A stretch of 64,000 bases of DNA from Cristatella mucedo (GCA_009760855.2 WPIO01000034.1:124001-188000); one strand, 5' to 3'. Counted from the stretch's first letter, positions 1-40,298 are shown. Notes: generated from the sequence alone by a model not told the origin. A program made the numbers and translations.

Positions 1-200
1 ATGCACTTGATAATGCATTTGATAAAGCAACCTCAGAGAACTCAATCTCTTTGTAGGCGCCTTTACATTTGCTGCAAAGGGAAACGTGATTGAATGGTGA
101 GTAATACCATGCTTGATAAACAGCATGAGTAACATGGTTAGGGGTGACATCCACAGGGTCAGCATGCAAGTGTGGTTAGTGGTAGCATTCACAGTGATAG
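1..200 (-). mobile_element. LINE-A (CR1/L2-like) 3' tail
   Basis: The tail reads GATAAAGC...CTCAGAGAACTCAATCTC, followed by the TTTACATTTGCTGCAAA block and the GGTTAGGGGTGACAT...GGGTCAGCATGCA block. The same series recurs at 10.1, 27.8, 51.1 and 58.6 kb. The body is cut off by a SINE-2 fragment. Confidence 0.75.
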
Positions 201-262
201 CCAGAAGGCTCTTCTGCAGCTATAAAAATGAGGCTGTTGAATCATCTAGCCTTTTTTTGTTG
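195..262 (+). mobile_element. SINE-2 3' fragment
   Basis: It contains AGTGATAGCC.GAAGGCTCTTCT...GCTATAAAAA.GAGGCTGTTGAATCATCTAGC, the tail shared with the copies at 2.4, 4.7 and 49.0 kb. The tRNA-like head is missing. Confidence 0.6.
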
Positions 263-381
263 TTTAACCAGGGTCAGACACAATATAAAAACAAGGCATT
301 CCATGCACGCCACCTGCCAACACCGGGCTTCAGTGCTGCCCAATCCCACTAAGGGTAATACCACCCACCAGCACCACTCCA

Positions 382-1800
382 GTGCTGCAGCTCCACCAGC
401 CTCTTTATGGAATACATGCACAGCTCACCACGTAAGCGAAGACGAGGCAAATCCTTTGTTATTCCCAGACAGACGAGCAATAGCAGCAACCTCTCGGATA
501 CTGCTGCTGCTCACAGTTGGGCGAGGTATACAGTGTCTGTTTCATCTTGCAAATTTTGATCGAGGTATAAACGACAATCCACGGATGTCATCTTTCTTGT
601 CTGTCTTTAAAATGAGCTGATGCTAGTTCATCTAGAGCTGCTGCTAAAGTAGCATCGACTGTTCACAGTAGCAGTGATTAACAGTGGAAAGATGGTGGGG
701 CGATAATTCCTGTTCAAGTGCGATTTCGCATTGCTCTGACCCTTCCCGCACTTGGGTCGCAAATCCTCTTAATTTCATTAGCCATGCCGTCTAAATAAGT
801 TCAACCATTGAGGACGCTCAGTCTGACAGAATGAGGTTACAGGTGCTTTCATCAGAGCTGTGACCTAGGTCCACGTTTTACTTCGAGTGGGCATAACCGG
901 AAGACATTGGAAAGGGGCAGACCTTAGTTGAATTAACTCCATTGGTTGGGTGTTGGGAGGCCTTCTAAAAATAGCCTCGCTATTAACCAGGCAATAGGAA
1001 GGAAGTGTATTGGTATTTTTAACAGTAGCACAATTTTGCGACTACAAAAACGCAGTATCGGGCTTTCGCAAATGTACACATTCTCGTGAGACTCACCAGA
1101 AGGCGACCATTCTATCACGCGTTTGAGTCGTACCTCTTGAATCTCCCAGGTCTCTTGACCCCGCCCCTACTTCCCAGAAACAGCTCATCAAGGGCGGATT
1201 AATTGGGCCTACTTTTTTTGAGTATGAGAGGAGCCAGATGGCCCAGGAAATAGAGATGTGTCGCATCTGAGGATGATTAATGGGCCGCAGTAGGGTATAG
1301 ACCTGTGTACCCAGGCCGCACTAACTACGCTTGATAAATTTTGTGCAAAAGCAATAGGCGACGTGTAGCTTTTTTGTCACCGCTTAACGGGGTTTATGAG
1401 CTTAGTGAAAGACATGCTTCGTAAACTAAAGACTATGACCACTTGGGGTCCCGGGAGAGAGCAAGCAGGAGCAGCTAGTCGGATCTCATCCCCACGTGAT
1501 TGCTGTAGTTGGCACCCTTGGTACACACCTGCTACGTAGACGATGTAGCACTTAACCTTGATTCCGAAGCAGGAATATTAGACACGCTTTAGCAGCCCCA
1601 CCCCCACCCCCACCCCGCCATCTCAAGAGATGCAAGATGAAACAGACACTGTATCCCTCGCCCAACTGTGAGCAGCAGCAGTATCCGAGAGGTTGCTGCT
1701 ATTGCTCGTCTGTCTGGGAATAACAAAGGATTTGCCTCGTCTTCGCTTACGTGGTGAGCTGTGCATGTATTCCATAAAGAGGCTGGTGGAGCTGCTGCAC
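382..1800. repeat. Inverted repeat, 170 bp arms at 382-551 and 1631-1800
   Basis: The reverse complement of 1631-1800 reproduces 382-551 with only a few mismatches (for example GAGGTATAC against GAGGGATAC). The 1079 bp between the arms shows no gene. No target-site duplication is visible outside the arms. It could be a foldback-type non-autonomous element or a recent inverted duplication. Confidence 0.85.
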
Positions 1801-1934
1801 GAGTTATTTTAAACTACATTGTGAACACGAGACAGAATTTCGTACAGTCTGTAACTCACGGGCTGGATTAACAGCTGGTGTTGCAACGGCTAGCAACATT
1901 TAGTTGCAGCAACATTGAAATGAGTTTTTAAATC

Positions 1935-2165
1935 AAAGTCGAACAATAATAATTATGTTGAATACATTTTTTATATTGCATCATCAGAGAACTGAATCTC
2001 TTTCTACGGACTTTAATATGCTGCAAAGGAAGCATGTTAATATGGCTAGCTATAACATGCACTTTGTCAGCATGCATACACACACGGGCGATAATTTGCA
2101 AGAACCCAGCAAATGCTGCGAGCATCAGGTACATTTTGCGTTCTGTTTAAATGTCATCAAGACGG
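1935..2165 (-). mobile_element. LINE-A 3' tail, diverged
   Basis: AATAATAATTATG is followed by ATCAGAGAACTGAATCTCTTTCTA, an ATGCTGCAAAGG block and a GTCAGCATGCATAC block, in the order of the LINE-A 3' end. Confidence 0.6.
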
Positions 2166-2204
2166 GTATCTTTTGACGTCAGTCGGGGGGGGGGGAGGGG
2201 TTAA

Positions 2205-2365
2205 AAGTTAGCTTGTTCAACAGCCTCGTTGGTAAAGCTGCAGAAATGCCTTAATGGTTATCGCTACCACTCGAAGTGGGCAATAAAGATTGGACCACTA
2301 CAGGGCTCAAACGCACGAGTCTTGTAGAGCTAGCACCTTACCCCTCGACTAAGGCCCAGGGGGGA
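2205..2365 (-). mobile_element. SINE-2 copy
   Basis: Read in reverse, it carries CTTAGTCGAGGGGTAAGGTGC (box A-like), a CTCGTGCGTTTGAGCCC box B-like stretch, TTATTGCCCACTTCGAGTGG, and GAGGCTGTTGAACAAGCTA at the 3' end. Confidence 0.6.
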
Positions 2366-2424
2366 TTAGTTCCAGCCTTTTGGAACATACAGAAAAGGCA
2401 TAAAAGGATTTGAAGGTGGCGCGG

Positions 2425-2590
2425 GGCACCGTGATGGCTCACTAGGTAAGGCGTTTGCTCTTTGAATCCTGAGGTGGGCAATTCTTTTATTGCAACTGCA
2501 AGCGGTGGTGATAGCCGTAAAGGCTCTTCTGTCGCTATACAAAAGAGGCTGTTAAATCAGCTAGTCTTTTTTGAGATAGAGGAAGCCTCT
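2425..2590 (+). mobile_element. SINE-2 copy
   Basis: It contains GTGATGGCTCACTAGGTAAGG (box A-like), then CTTTGAATCC with the box B partly lost, then the shared body TTATTGCAACTGCAAG...GTGATAGCCGTAAAGGCTCT, ending TGTTAAATCAGCTAG and a T run. Confidence 0.75.
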
Positions 2591-2689
2591 AGATCTTATT
2601 AATTGTAGTAGCATGTGAGTCATGAAATGGCTGCCTGTTTAAGGCGTCAATAATCGATTAAAAAGACCTCTGCTGTCATGCCACAAGTA

Positions 2690-4420
2690 CCCTGTTTGAG
2701 TGCGCTTGCATGTAACGTAATGTAGTGTAATGTATCTCTGTCTGTTAACGCCACAAAGCCATACAGATTAAGTGGGTGTTACGCAGGAGAAGTTTATATG
2801 GCACACTCACAGCCTAAGCAGCTTTCGGTTCGCATTCGGTAGCCAACGGACTACGTCTCACGTGAGTAGCATGAAAGTAGCAGCTCAGGACCTCTGAAAA
2901 TGATGAGCCATAGTCTGCAGTAGGAGAGCAGTTGTCGTTTCGTAAGAACTGTGGAAGCGAGTTCCACAGTCTAGGACCAGCAGAGCTAAAGCTTCTATCG
3001 CCAATATCTTTACGCTGAGGAATAAAACAGCTAATTTTTTGTCCATACATGACCTGAGGGCGCGAAGAGGCTGAAATGGGTGCAGCAGTTCAGCTAGGTA
3101 TGGAGGAGCCAAGCCGTGGCGGGCCTTGTTGGTCAGCGTAAGAACTTTGCTCTGTATCCGTTGCTCAACCGGCATCCATCCTAGCTCTCTTAGCAAATGA
3201 GACACGTGGTCAAACCTCTGGGACTTGAAAACTAGCCCTTCAGCCGTATTCATAGCCAGCTGCAGTGGCCTAGTCGCTTTCTTTAGCAGCCCAGCCAAAA
3301 GGGAATTACAATAATCAAGCAGAGACAGGACTAAGGAGCTAGTTACATTTTTGCAAGCCACCGTGGAAGACAGCTCCTAATCTTAGATAGAGATCGGACC
3401 GGATGGCAAGCTGTAGAAACAGTCTTCTGAATGAAGCTTTTAAAACTTAGGCAGGTGCCGAAAACGGCACCTAAATTTCGAACACGTGGTCATGGTTGCA
3501 CGATAGCACCACCTATTCAAAGAGCAAAGCCTTTTAATTCAGCCACACGCTTAGGGTGTCCTGTGAGCAGCAGTTCGGTTTTATCGTCATCTAGTTTCAA
3601 GAAGTTTTCCGACATCCATGATCTAATGTCGGCAAGGCAAGCATTCAGTTAGTTTATCAGTTGCTGCAGCAGATTCAGACGGTTTAAATGAAAAATACAG
3701 CTGAGTATCGTAAGCATAAAAATGATATCCTATTCCATGGGTCTTAGTCACTTTTCCAAGAGGTTGTGTAAAAATGCAGAACAAGGAATGGAGGATGGAC
3801 CCTTGAGGGACTCCACACGTGACCCGTCTCGTGTGTGAGACCTGACCCCCACACGACTCGTATTGAATGCAATCAGACAAGTATGATTTGAACCACGCCA
3901 GTGCCTCATCTGCCAGACCGATCATTGTTCTCAATCGTTCACGTAGAACGTCGGGATAGATGGTGTCGACGGCAGCTTATAGATCTAGCAGAGCTAGGAC
4001 AGTGACATTCCAGTCATTGTTGCCACAAATAATGTCATTGCTAACACGGAGGAGAGCAGTTTCAGTGGAGTGCTGCCTCTTGAACCTGATTAAAATGTTT
4101 CTGAATTTCATTCTTTTCAATATGTGCACCCAACTGCTTAGTGACATTTTTTCAAGAATCGGTGATAGAAAAGGACAAAGGGAAAATGGACAATAGTTTG
4201 CATCAACTTCTGTATCTAATCCAGGCCTTTTAAGTATGGGTCTAACGATTGCTGATTGATGGACTTGGGTACGACCCCTTTTTCCGAAGATGAGGTGAAA
4301 ACTCATCGAAGACGTTGGAGAGAACGGCATGATAGCGGTTTATCATGGAGGAAGGGTTGGCAGGAGGGTCTAACAGACTGGCAGATGATGCAGTTAGCTT
4401 AGGATAGCATGACAATCCAG
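2690..4420 (-). mobile_element. LINE-B (CR1/L2-like), 5'-truncated, degenerate
   Basis: Reverse-strand frames give reverse transcriptase pieces in order: AIVRPILKRPGLD and KRQHSTETALLRVSNDI (4330-3977), then CGVPQGSILHSLF and YHFYAYDTQLYF (3934-3623). The YADD active site has decayed to YAYD. Next comes the CR1/L2-type C-terminal region with VFKSQRFDHVSHLLRELGWM and DRSFSSAGPRLWNSLPQFLR (3361-2814). Frames change several times, so the copy is dead. The 3' end is a pentanucleotide-like ATTAC repeat near 2700. Confidence 0.85.
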
Positions 4421-4424
4421 GGCC

Positions 4425-4724
4425 CTCATGTTTCTAGACTTGGATATATTTTTGATAACAAAACAAAAACATATTCCAGGGAGAACGAAATATGCATAAC
4501 ATAAGATGACGATAGGGTGATTAAGATATATATATATATATTACAGATAAAATCTATATATACAGGGTATGTGTGTGCGTGTATGTTTAACCATGCATAC
4601 ACACGGGCATGGACGTAGGTGGTGATACATATATATATATATATATAGTCAGTGAGCATCTTTTACTGCTAAGCAGATACAATTTGGTCACAGCGATTTC
4701 TATGCGGCATTCTTTGCTTGAATT
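4425..4724. repeat. AT-rich spacer with short (TA)n tracts
   Basis: It holds (TA)n runs at about 4527-4540 and 4627-4648 and a TGTGTGCGTGTATG stretch between them. No gene seen. Confidence 0.6.
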
Positions 4725-4910
4725 CTGCTGAGACGCGATGGCTCACTACGTAAGGTGGTTGTACTTCATGGCCTTTGACCCAAGGTCGTGCGTTCGAATC
4801 TTGTGGTGGGCAATCTTTTATTGCAGGTGCAAGTGGTGGTGATAGCCGTAAAGGGTCTACTGTCGCTATACAAAAGGAGGCTGTTAAATTAGCTAGTATT
4901 TTTTTTACAG
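4725..4910 (+). mobile_element. SINE-2, best-preserved copy
   Basis: tRNA-derived head: box A-like GATGGCTCACTACGTAAGG and box B-like GTGCGTTCGAATC about 55 bp apart, followed by GTGGTGGGCAATCTTTTATT. The body and tail are GTGATAGCCGTAAAGG...CTATACAAA..GAGGCTGTTAAATTAGCTAG. The internal Pol III promoter layout and recurrence across the window support a SINE. Confidence 0.8.
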
Positions 4911-4959
4911 CCAGACGACCTCAGTCAGAAGAGCTGGTGGTATGCTGCTAAGTGTTTCT

Positions 4960-5475
4960 GATAGCCAGGCTGGAGCAAGAGAATGAAGAGTTGCTGAAAA
5001 AACCCAAGTCGATAAGCTGTTTGAGGGGAAGCCAGCTCAGGTCAACGAGAAGCAGTGTATTGTGGCCACAGCGACGCTCTCGGTTGACGGACATGGCAGC
5101 AGAGTTTGGTTCCAACTATGAGATCCTTATTGCATAGTTCGATCCTTATTGCATAGGCCGGAAGACTTGCAGGTCGGGTGTTACAGAAGTTAAGACAGGA
5201 AAGATATCACACATGCATGGTCTGACTTGAATATGGTATCCCTGGCTAAGCAACACAATTTTTTGTAGGATGCTACCAAGTTGAAAGTAGGTCACCGTGA
5301 CTGCGAGTTTATTGTGGTCGTTAAGTAAAATGTCACATTGGAACATGGCATCCCATTTCACGAAGATGCTAAAGGAAATGCTGGCGAGGGCCATTTTGAG
5401 GGTTATGTTTTCCACTTGCAGAGAAACATTTGGTTTACCTTTAACTAATAAGCTGCTTTATCGTCATTTAATTTC
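4960..5475 (-). mobile_element. LINE-A internal fragment, old
   Basis: It aligns with the region just 5' of the LINE-A tail at 28.3-28.6 kb (plus-strand CAGCTCAGGTCAACGAGAAG against CAGCTCAGGTCGGCGAGAAG, and AAGACAGGAAAGATATCACA against the same block). Many indels. A 20 bp GATCCTTATTGCATAG-type duplication occurs at 5120-5155. Confidence 0.65.
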
Positions 5476-5579
5476 ACAACGACTGAGGCCATCTAAGTGC
5501 GAATTTCATAAATATAGCCTCAGAACCGAGCAAGAAAACGCAAATAGCTAAAAGCAGGCGAAATACATGCACAATCACA

Positions 5580-5693
5580 TTACCAATTTAATGTCATAGC
5601 TACAACGACGAGCATTGACACAGACACTAAAATCCAGGTGACATCGGACGAAAGTGTAGGGTCAAAATCATTTGAGAAAGCATATCGAGAGCC
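5580..5693 (-). CDS. Candidate last coding exon of the TMEM144 homologue
   Basis: The preceding exon ends in phase 0 and the family continues with Gly and one last hydrophobic helix. Here AAAAG|GGC opens a phase 0 frame starting GSRYAFSN and reaching a 20-residue hydrophobic run (VTWILVSVSMLVVVAMTLNW) followed by TAA. Length 114 bp. Points against it: the acceptor lacks a good pyrimidine tract, there are about 18 residues between the Gly and the helix where vertebrates have about six, and no AATAAA follows before a LINE fragment begins. It could be chance open frame. Confidence 0.3.
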   Translation of the reverse strand, partial: GSRYAFSNDFDPTLSSDVTWILVSVSMLVVVAMTLNW

Positions 5694-5699
5694 CTTTTG

Positions 5700-6880
5700 C
5701 ATACGATGATGCAGCAATGTCTATTAACATCGGTATAAACATAACGCTTAAGCCAATAAGCTCATATTTATTAGTCGGATTTCAGAAAAATTAAGAAATT
5801 TCGTCTTTCTCCCTGAGCTTGCTGCTCCCAGCCCAGACAGCTGACCACATTCGAGAGCTTCGTCTGAAATTGGGTTGAGGCGATCGATGCCTTAGCGGTT
5901 CCTTTGTCACGGCATCTTCGACAGACCACTCACTACGGCCCCAGCAATTGTCACGGTGATGGCGGCTGTAAGAATTAAGTAGTTTCGCTTTCCCTAAAAA
6001 TATAATGTCTGGTATTCTCGAGCAAGCACAAGGGCACATAAGCTGCTATACGAGCTACGATGCAATGGCTCGACCACGTGTCGTCGACAGGTACAGCAAA
6101 CACAAGACAGCAGCAGAAACATAAGGATTCGAGACATTGCAGTGAGCTCTGAGGTGAGCCATGCCAGCTAATGATTTGTAAACGCAAAGATCGAACGCAG
6201 TCGAAACTATGGTGTAATTTCTTACCACCTTCTGCTGTGGTCGGTATCGCTTGAAGCTCTATCGTTGCTTGTGCGTTAGCGGTTTACCTACTGAATCGGT
6301 CATAGAGCATGCTCTATCTTTGCTGGCTCACTTAGAGGTATATTAGGTAGCACATTCTATGCACACTTGATCATCACTGCCGTCTGCTTCGTGAGTTATC
6401 TATCACCCAAAGAACATGCCAAAGGGGCTACCTGCTTCTACCGAGGGCAGCCAAGGGGACTGCCTGCACCAAATCAACATCGGCAGAAAACAACATCGAA
6501 ATTAACATGGCAACTAACCGCAATGCTAGCTCTTCCCATACAACCACTGCTAAATTTACTAAGTACTCCCAACGTTTTCCTGTAGCAGTTGCTGCTAATT
6601 TCTTTAACCTATTATAAATAAACGCTACCCTAATATCGGTGACCACCTACAATTTGTGCTTCTGAACTGCCTAATATTTGCCCAATAAACAGCAAGCTGT
6701 TGGCAGCTTGATACTTGACATTTTCCCTGCTACTGAGACAAAACTAACTGAAGCTGAATGAAGCTGAGCTGCTCGGCTATAAGATTCTTCCCATACGGCT
6801 GATCTTATTTTCGCACTCGGAGATCGCTGACAACTGGCAGTAGAGTATCCATGGTGGCTGGCACCTCTTTTAATTTCAAA
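5700..6880. other. Intron-like DNA without recognisable gene
   Basis: No exon with family similarity and no clear repeat on either strand; short open frames only. Part of the intron upstream of the candidate last TMEM144 exon. Confidence 0.5.
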
Positions 6881-6884
6881 GCGT

Positions 6885-7655
6885 TCTAGTTGCCACATCA
6901 CACCACTTCTCGCTGACCTGCACTGGCTACCAGTCAAGCAGCGCATCGACTTCAAGGTTTTGTTGCTCACTTCTAGGTCTCTTCATTCTTTGGCTCCAGC
7001 CTACCTATACGATCTACTGCCCCACCAGACTAAGCATCATACCAACCGCTTTGCAGAATCTAACTGTTTACCAATACTCCGTACAAACCCCAAATCCTTT
7101 GGAGACCGTGCCTTTAGTTTGTATGCACCCAAAGCCTGGAACTCTATCCGAATTTCCATCACGACATCCCCAGACTTGACCACATTTAACAATAAATAAA
7201 AAACACACGTATTCATCACAGCATTTAGTGAATCCATGCGATTCGACCTTTATGTGCTTATGTGTGCTGACACTGTGCATGCTGCCACTAACCACACTTG
7301 CATGCTGACCCTATGCACGTCACTCCATGGTTAGGAGTGACGTGCATAGGGTCAGCATGCAAGTGTGGTTAGTGGCAGCATGCACAGTGTCAGCACACAT
7401 AAGCACATAAAGGTCGAATCGCATGGATTCACTAAATGCTGTGATGAATACGTGTTTTTTATTTATTGTTAAATGTGGTCAAGTCTGGGGATGTCATGAT
7501 GGAAATTCGGATAGAGTTCCTCGTTGTTCATTGAGAATGCTACCACTAACCATTCGACCGTGCTTCCTTTGCAACAAATGTAAAGCACCTACAAAGAGAT
7601 TGAGTTCTCCGAGGGCGCTTTATCAAGTATATTATTATTATTATTATTATTAGGG
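6885..7655 (+). mobile_element. LINE-A 3' region with internal fold-back
   Basis: The C-terminal LINE-A region is readable (RSLHSLAPAYLYDLLPHQTK, then FGDRAFSLYAPKAWNSI), followed by the non-coding tail and a 3' (ATT)n. The tail is interrupted by an inverted copy of its own last 190 bp. Short stops and an indel make it non-functional. Confidence 0.85.
7138..7520. repeat. Near-perfect palindrome, 189/187 bp arms
   Basis: The left arm 7138-7326 and right arm 7334-7520 are reverse complements apart from a 2 bp deletion and a few substitutions; the 7 bp loop is ATGGTTA. After the right arm, normal LINE-A tail sequence resumes in plus orientation. Confidence 0.9.
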
Positions 7656-8034
7656 TTCCTGCTAAACAATATTTTGAGGTGTGCTCTCATATCGCAAGCT
7701 TCTCCGAATCTAGACATCTCGCCATCCTTCACACTCACTGAAATGTTTTAGTGATCGAGCCTTCAGCTCGAAAGTACCAGCAGTCAGAAACCGGCTTGCG
7801 GCCATGGTAACTACCAGCAATGACATTGCATCTCTTGACTCACAGGCAAAGAATGACGCATCTGTTTCGGTCAGCTTTTCTTTCCTTTTTTGTGAACTTT
7901 GCCCTCTTTCGGTTTGCTTTGCCCGAGTGCCTGAGCGTGATTCCGTGCAAGTTACAAGCAGTAGGCCTTACTAATAGTTTTTCATGCTTGCCTTAGCATT
8001 GTGGCCCAAGCAAAAGTGATACTTGTTTGATATA

Positions 8035-8175
8035 GCCTGCTTCATACTGTATCTCATATTTATGTCACTAACCATTAGGTACTGGTTCTCTTGCAGTGAG
8101 TGCAAAGCACCTGGATATCAATCAAGCTCTCCCATGGTGCTATAAATAAGACATATTACTATTATTATGATTATT
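8035..8175 (+). mobile_element. LINE-A 3' tail, diverged
   Basis: It contains CACTAACCATTAGGTACTGG, GCAAAGCACCTGGATATCAA, TCAAGCTCTCCCATGGTGC and a final ATTACTATTATTATGATTATT. This is the LINE-A tail order. Confidence 0.55.
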
Positions 8176-8289
8176 TGCCTCGGGGAGAAACTATAGCCAC
8201 TGAAGAATGCTTATTCAAGGAAATTTTCTAGTTAAGATCGAATGAGATAGGAAATACCGATAACAATTAATGTCATAAATGGTACCACA

Positions 8290-8330
8290 ATATATGCAAT
8301 ATATACAATATATACATATACATACATGCA

Positions 8331-8375
<45 letters not shown>

Positions 8376-8420
8376 CATATATTATAATATATGCAACATA
8401 TACAGCAATATAAATTGTAC
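8290..8420. repeat. (TA)n microsatellite and AT-rich flank
   Basis: A continuous (TA)n run of about 36 bp near 8335-8372 lies inside ATATA-rich DNA. Confidence 0.85.
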
Positions 8421-8827
8421 AGCAATGCAGATTACTTTAGGTGGTTCGCCTGGATTCCAAAATAGAAGCCACTGTTGGACAATCAGTCCACAATTTGGAA
8501 TCGGAATAGTGTCATTATGCAGAGCACTTATTGGACCGCTTATTTGAGAGTTGCAGTAGATCCACCCACCCGGACATTCGTTAGTCGGTCAGTGGCATGG
8601 CTAGGGTCTCTGGTGGCCGACCGAAGAAGCTATACTGTAACAGCTCGAAACCGATGCAATTCACAGTATACAGGGATTCGGCTTAAATTTTCTTATTAAG
8701 GTGCCAAAATCATGGTTGTGAGCACAAATGCAATTGAGATCAGGAGAGTAGAGATATCTAGCCGACGTGAAACTGCAAGACTGCAGTAGAGAACAGCAGT
8801 GTCATTGGGCATTAGACCAGGAGCAAG

Positions 8828-8975
8828 GCACTAGCACTGGTTTGGCCAAAAGGTTGAGGTGCTTTCAGTTGGCAACCTAGGTCCAGGGCTCCACCTCAGT
8901 GGCATATGTGAAGCACCTGGATAGAGATCAAGCTCTCTAGGGCGATAGACCAACGAATTACATATTTTTAGCGTT
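8828..8975 (+). mobile_element. SINE-1 copy, old
   Basis: CACTGGTTTGGCCAAAAGG (decayed box A) is followed by GTCCAGGGCTCCACCTCAG (decayed box B), then GGCATATGTGAAGCACCTGG and GAGATCAAGCTCTCTAGGGC, the tail shared with LINE-A. Confidence 0.7.
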
Positions 8976-8989
8976 TCACAGCCCAAGTC

Positions 8990-9115
8990 GCGGTTTTAAT
9001 TTCTGCAGCTGGCCATTCCTCATTGCCAGCTGAAAGCTGGGTGACAGCTGCCAAGGACTCCGAGCTGCTATATAAGAGAAGATGTCGACTCAGTCAACCT
9101 TAGCCTTTTTAACTT
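8990..9115 (+). mobile_element. SINE-2-like fragment
   Basis: CCTCATTGCCAGCTGAAAGC...GTGACAGCTGCCAAGGACTC...GCTGCTATATAAGAGAAG fits the SINE-2 body and tail with many changes. Confidence 0.4.
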
Positions 9116-9189
9116 AACACAGCCTACTAAATAGATCATTATTAAAAGCTGCATATATTGTCGGGTGTAGTGTCCCAAGGCCTGTACAA

Positions 9190-9305
9190 ATAGCTGCTAA
9201 GAATAAACATAATTTATTTGCATTCTGCCCAAAGAGAACATAATCTATATTCAGGTATTTCACATATGCCAGGGGGCTCGAGCCCACGATCTCTGTAATC
9301 AAATA
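9190..9305 (-). mobile_element. SINE-1 fragment
   Basis: Read in reverse it gives GGGCTCGAGCCCCCTGGCAT, ATGTGAAATACCTGAATATAG and a T/A-rich tail, as in the SINE-1 copies at 30.4 and 49.2 kb. Confidence 0.65.
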
Positions 9306-9309
9306 CATG

Positions 9310-10120
9310 TTTCCGTTTCGGGTAGAATTGTAGGTACTCCGCGTGAGCTAGAAAATGAATCAACTCGATAATTATTATGCAGCCACAGAAAAACAACAAA
9401 CTGTAGTGCTCTGCTGGCATTGGCAGGAAGGGACCCCGAGAAGAGTTTCAACTCACTTAACTCCTAAAAGTTGGTCAGCTGTAAGCATCAGGATGGGATC
9501 AGTCATATTATGATAAAGTTACACATTCGACTGCAAGAAACGATAATGTGCCAAGCATCGTTTGGCCCATACTGCACAACTGTCCAATGAATTGGCTAGC
9601 AGCCCGAAAGATTCTCCCTGCTTGTCAAAAGCAGCCCGGAGAACCGACTTCTAGCAGACTGTGAGTGTCCATTTCAGCTCGATAGATTCATTAACTAACT
9701 GCTTTTCCCTCAGAATGTGAGACCTGCTCTGCAGATCAAGTACATACCGTGCTTGATCTTAAATGGCATCAAGAAGTAGTGACGAAGATGGGCGTGCCGA
9801 GTTCGAGCCAAATTGAAAGAGTCTACTCAACAGCCTAGTGTCGGTATCTATTGGCTAAGCACAATTAGGCGATCAAAAACATTCGCTCAATTCAAAGATT
9901 CAAAAGATTTAAAAATTCAATTCAAAGAGTCGCTGTACGATAGTTATATAAAATATCATCACAAAATACCGAAGATCAGTTTACCTGGTCAAGGACAGAC
10001 TAAAGGCAAAGCTGGTCGCATGCCATGGATCTTGAACGTATGTGAAAGCTGAAGAGAAAACTGACGAGAAAACACTTTTTTTGGTCTACAGTGGCAAAGG
10101 AAAGGCCATGCGAAAGGAGC
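9310..10120. other. Intron-like DNA without recognisable gene
   Basis: Nothing recognisable on either strand. A short (AAT)n run at 10126-10155 belongs to the next LINE. Confidence 0.5.
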
Positions 10121-10125
10121 CTGAC

Positions 10126-10560
10126 AATAATAATAACAATAATAATAATATTAATGCACTCGATAAAGCATCCTCAGAGAACTCAATCTCTTTCTAGGCA
10201 CTTTACATTTGCTGCAAAAGGACATGCAATTGAATGGTGAGTAATATCATGCTTGATAAACATGAATAACATGGTTAGTGGCAGCATGAACAGTGTCTGC
10301 ACGCATAAGCACATGAAGGACGAATCACAGGGACCCACTAAATGCTGTCCTAAATAGGCGTGTTTTTAAGTTCTTTTTAAATGTTGTCAAGTCAGGGGAT
10401 GTTCTGATGCATGCCGCGAGGGAGTTCCAGGCTTTGGGAGCATACCAACTAAATGCACGGTCTCCAAAGGATTTGAGGTTTGTACGAGGTATTGGTAAAC
10501 TGTTGGATTCCGAAAAGCGGGTGGTATGATGCTTGGACGGTAGGGGAGATTGTGAATGAA
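10126..10560 (-). mobile_element. LINE-A 3' end, 5'-truncated
   Basis: It starts with an (AAT)n tail read on the plus strand, then GATAAAGCATCCTCAGAGAA and the full tail series. The reverse frame gives LPIPRTNLKSFGDRAFSWYA and PKAWNSL. It ends about 65 bp from the TMEM144 exon donor at 10624. Confidence 0.85.
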
Positions 10561-10624
10561 TGCAGGACGGCGATGAAGCTCTCCGTTGCAGATAGAACAT
10601 CCTGGATACGACCGACATGCTTAC

Positions 10625-39588
<28,964 letters not shown>

Positions 39589-39944
39589 TTAAGACAGACA
39601 CAAACAAATGTCAGTGGTTAGGCAAGTTATGCAGAAGCACTTTTCTTCCAACATTGTCGGGGCATCTAGTGAGTGCAAATCACTTCACAGCTTCTGCTGG
39701 CATGCAATCGATCCACGAGAGTGCAAAACTGGCTGATCGCAACCGATGAGAGTCGGTAAAAGGTAAAATATAGCTTGCTCTCTAGTCTATAGCAAAACAG
39801 ATAAATGATGATGCAGGGTCAATGAGGAGCTTTAACGATGAAAACGAAAGGCAAATCTGGTTCAGCCGGCTGCAGAGAAGACACAAGTAGCAGAAAGTAC
39901 AGCGCATTCCACTTATACGTGGTCATTTGACAAGGGAACGTCCA

Positions 39945-39981
39945 ACAGAGAGACAGAAAGAGCGAGAAAGAGAAAGAAAGA

Positions 39982-40014
<33 letters not shown>

Positions 40015-40061
40015 AAGAGAAGAGAGAGAGAGGGGAGAGAGGTAGAGAGAGAGAGAGAGAG

Positions 40062-40100
<39 letters not shown>

Positions 40101-40227
40101 GGAGGGAGGGAGGGAGGGAGGGAGGGAGGGAGGGAGGGAGGGAGGGAGGGAGGGAGGGAGGGAGGGAGGGAGGGGGAGGGAGGGAGGGAGGGAGGGAGGG
40201 AGGGAGGGAGGGAGGGAGGGAGGGAGG

Positions 40228-40298
<71 letters not shown>

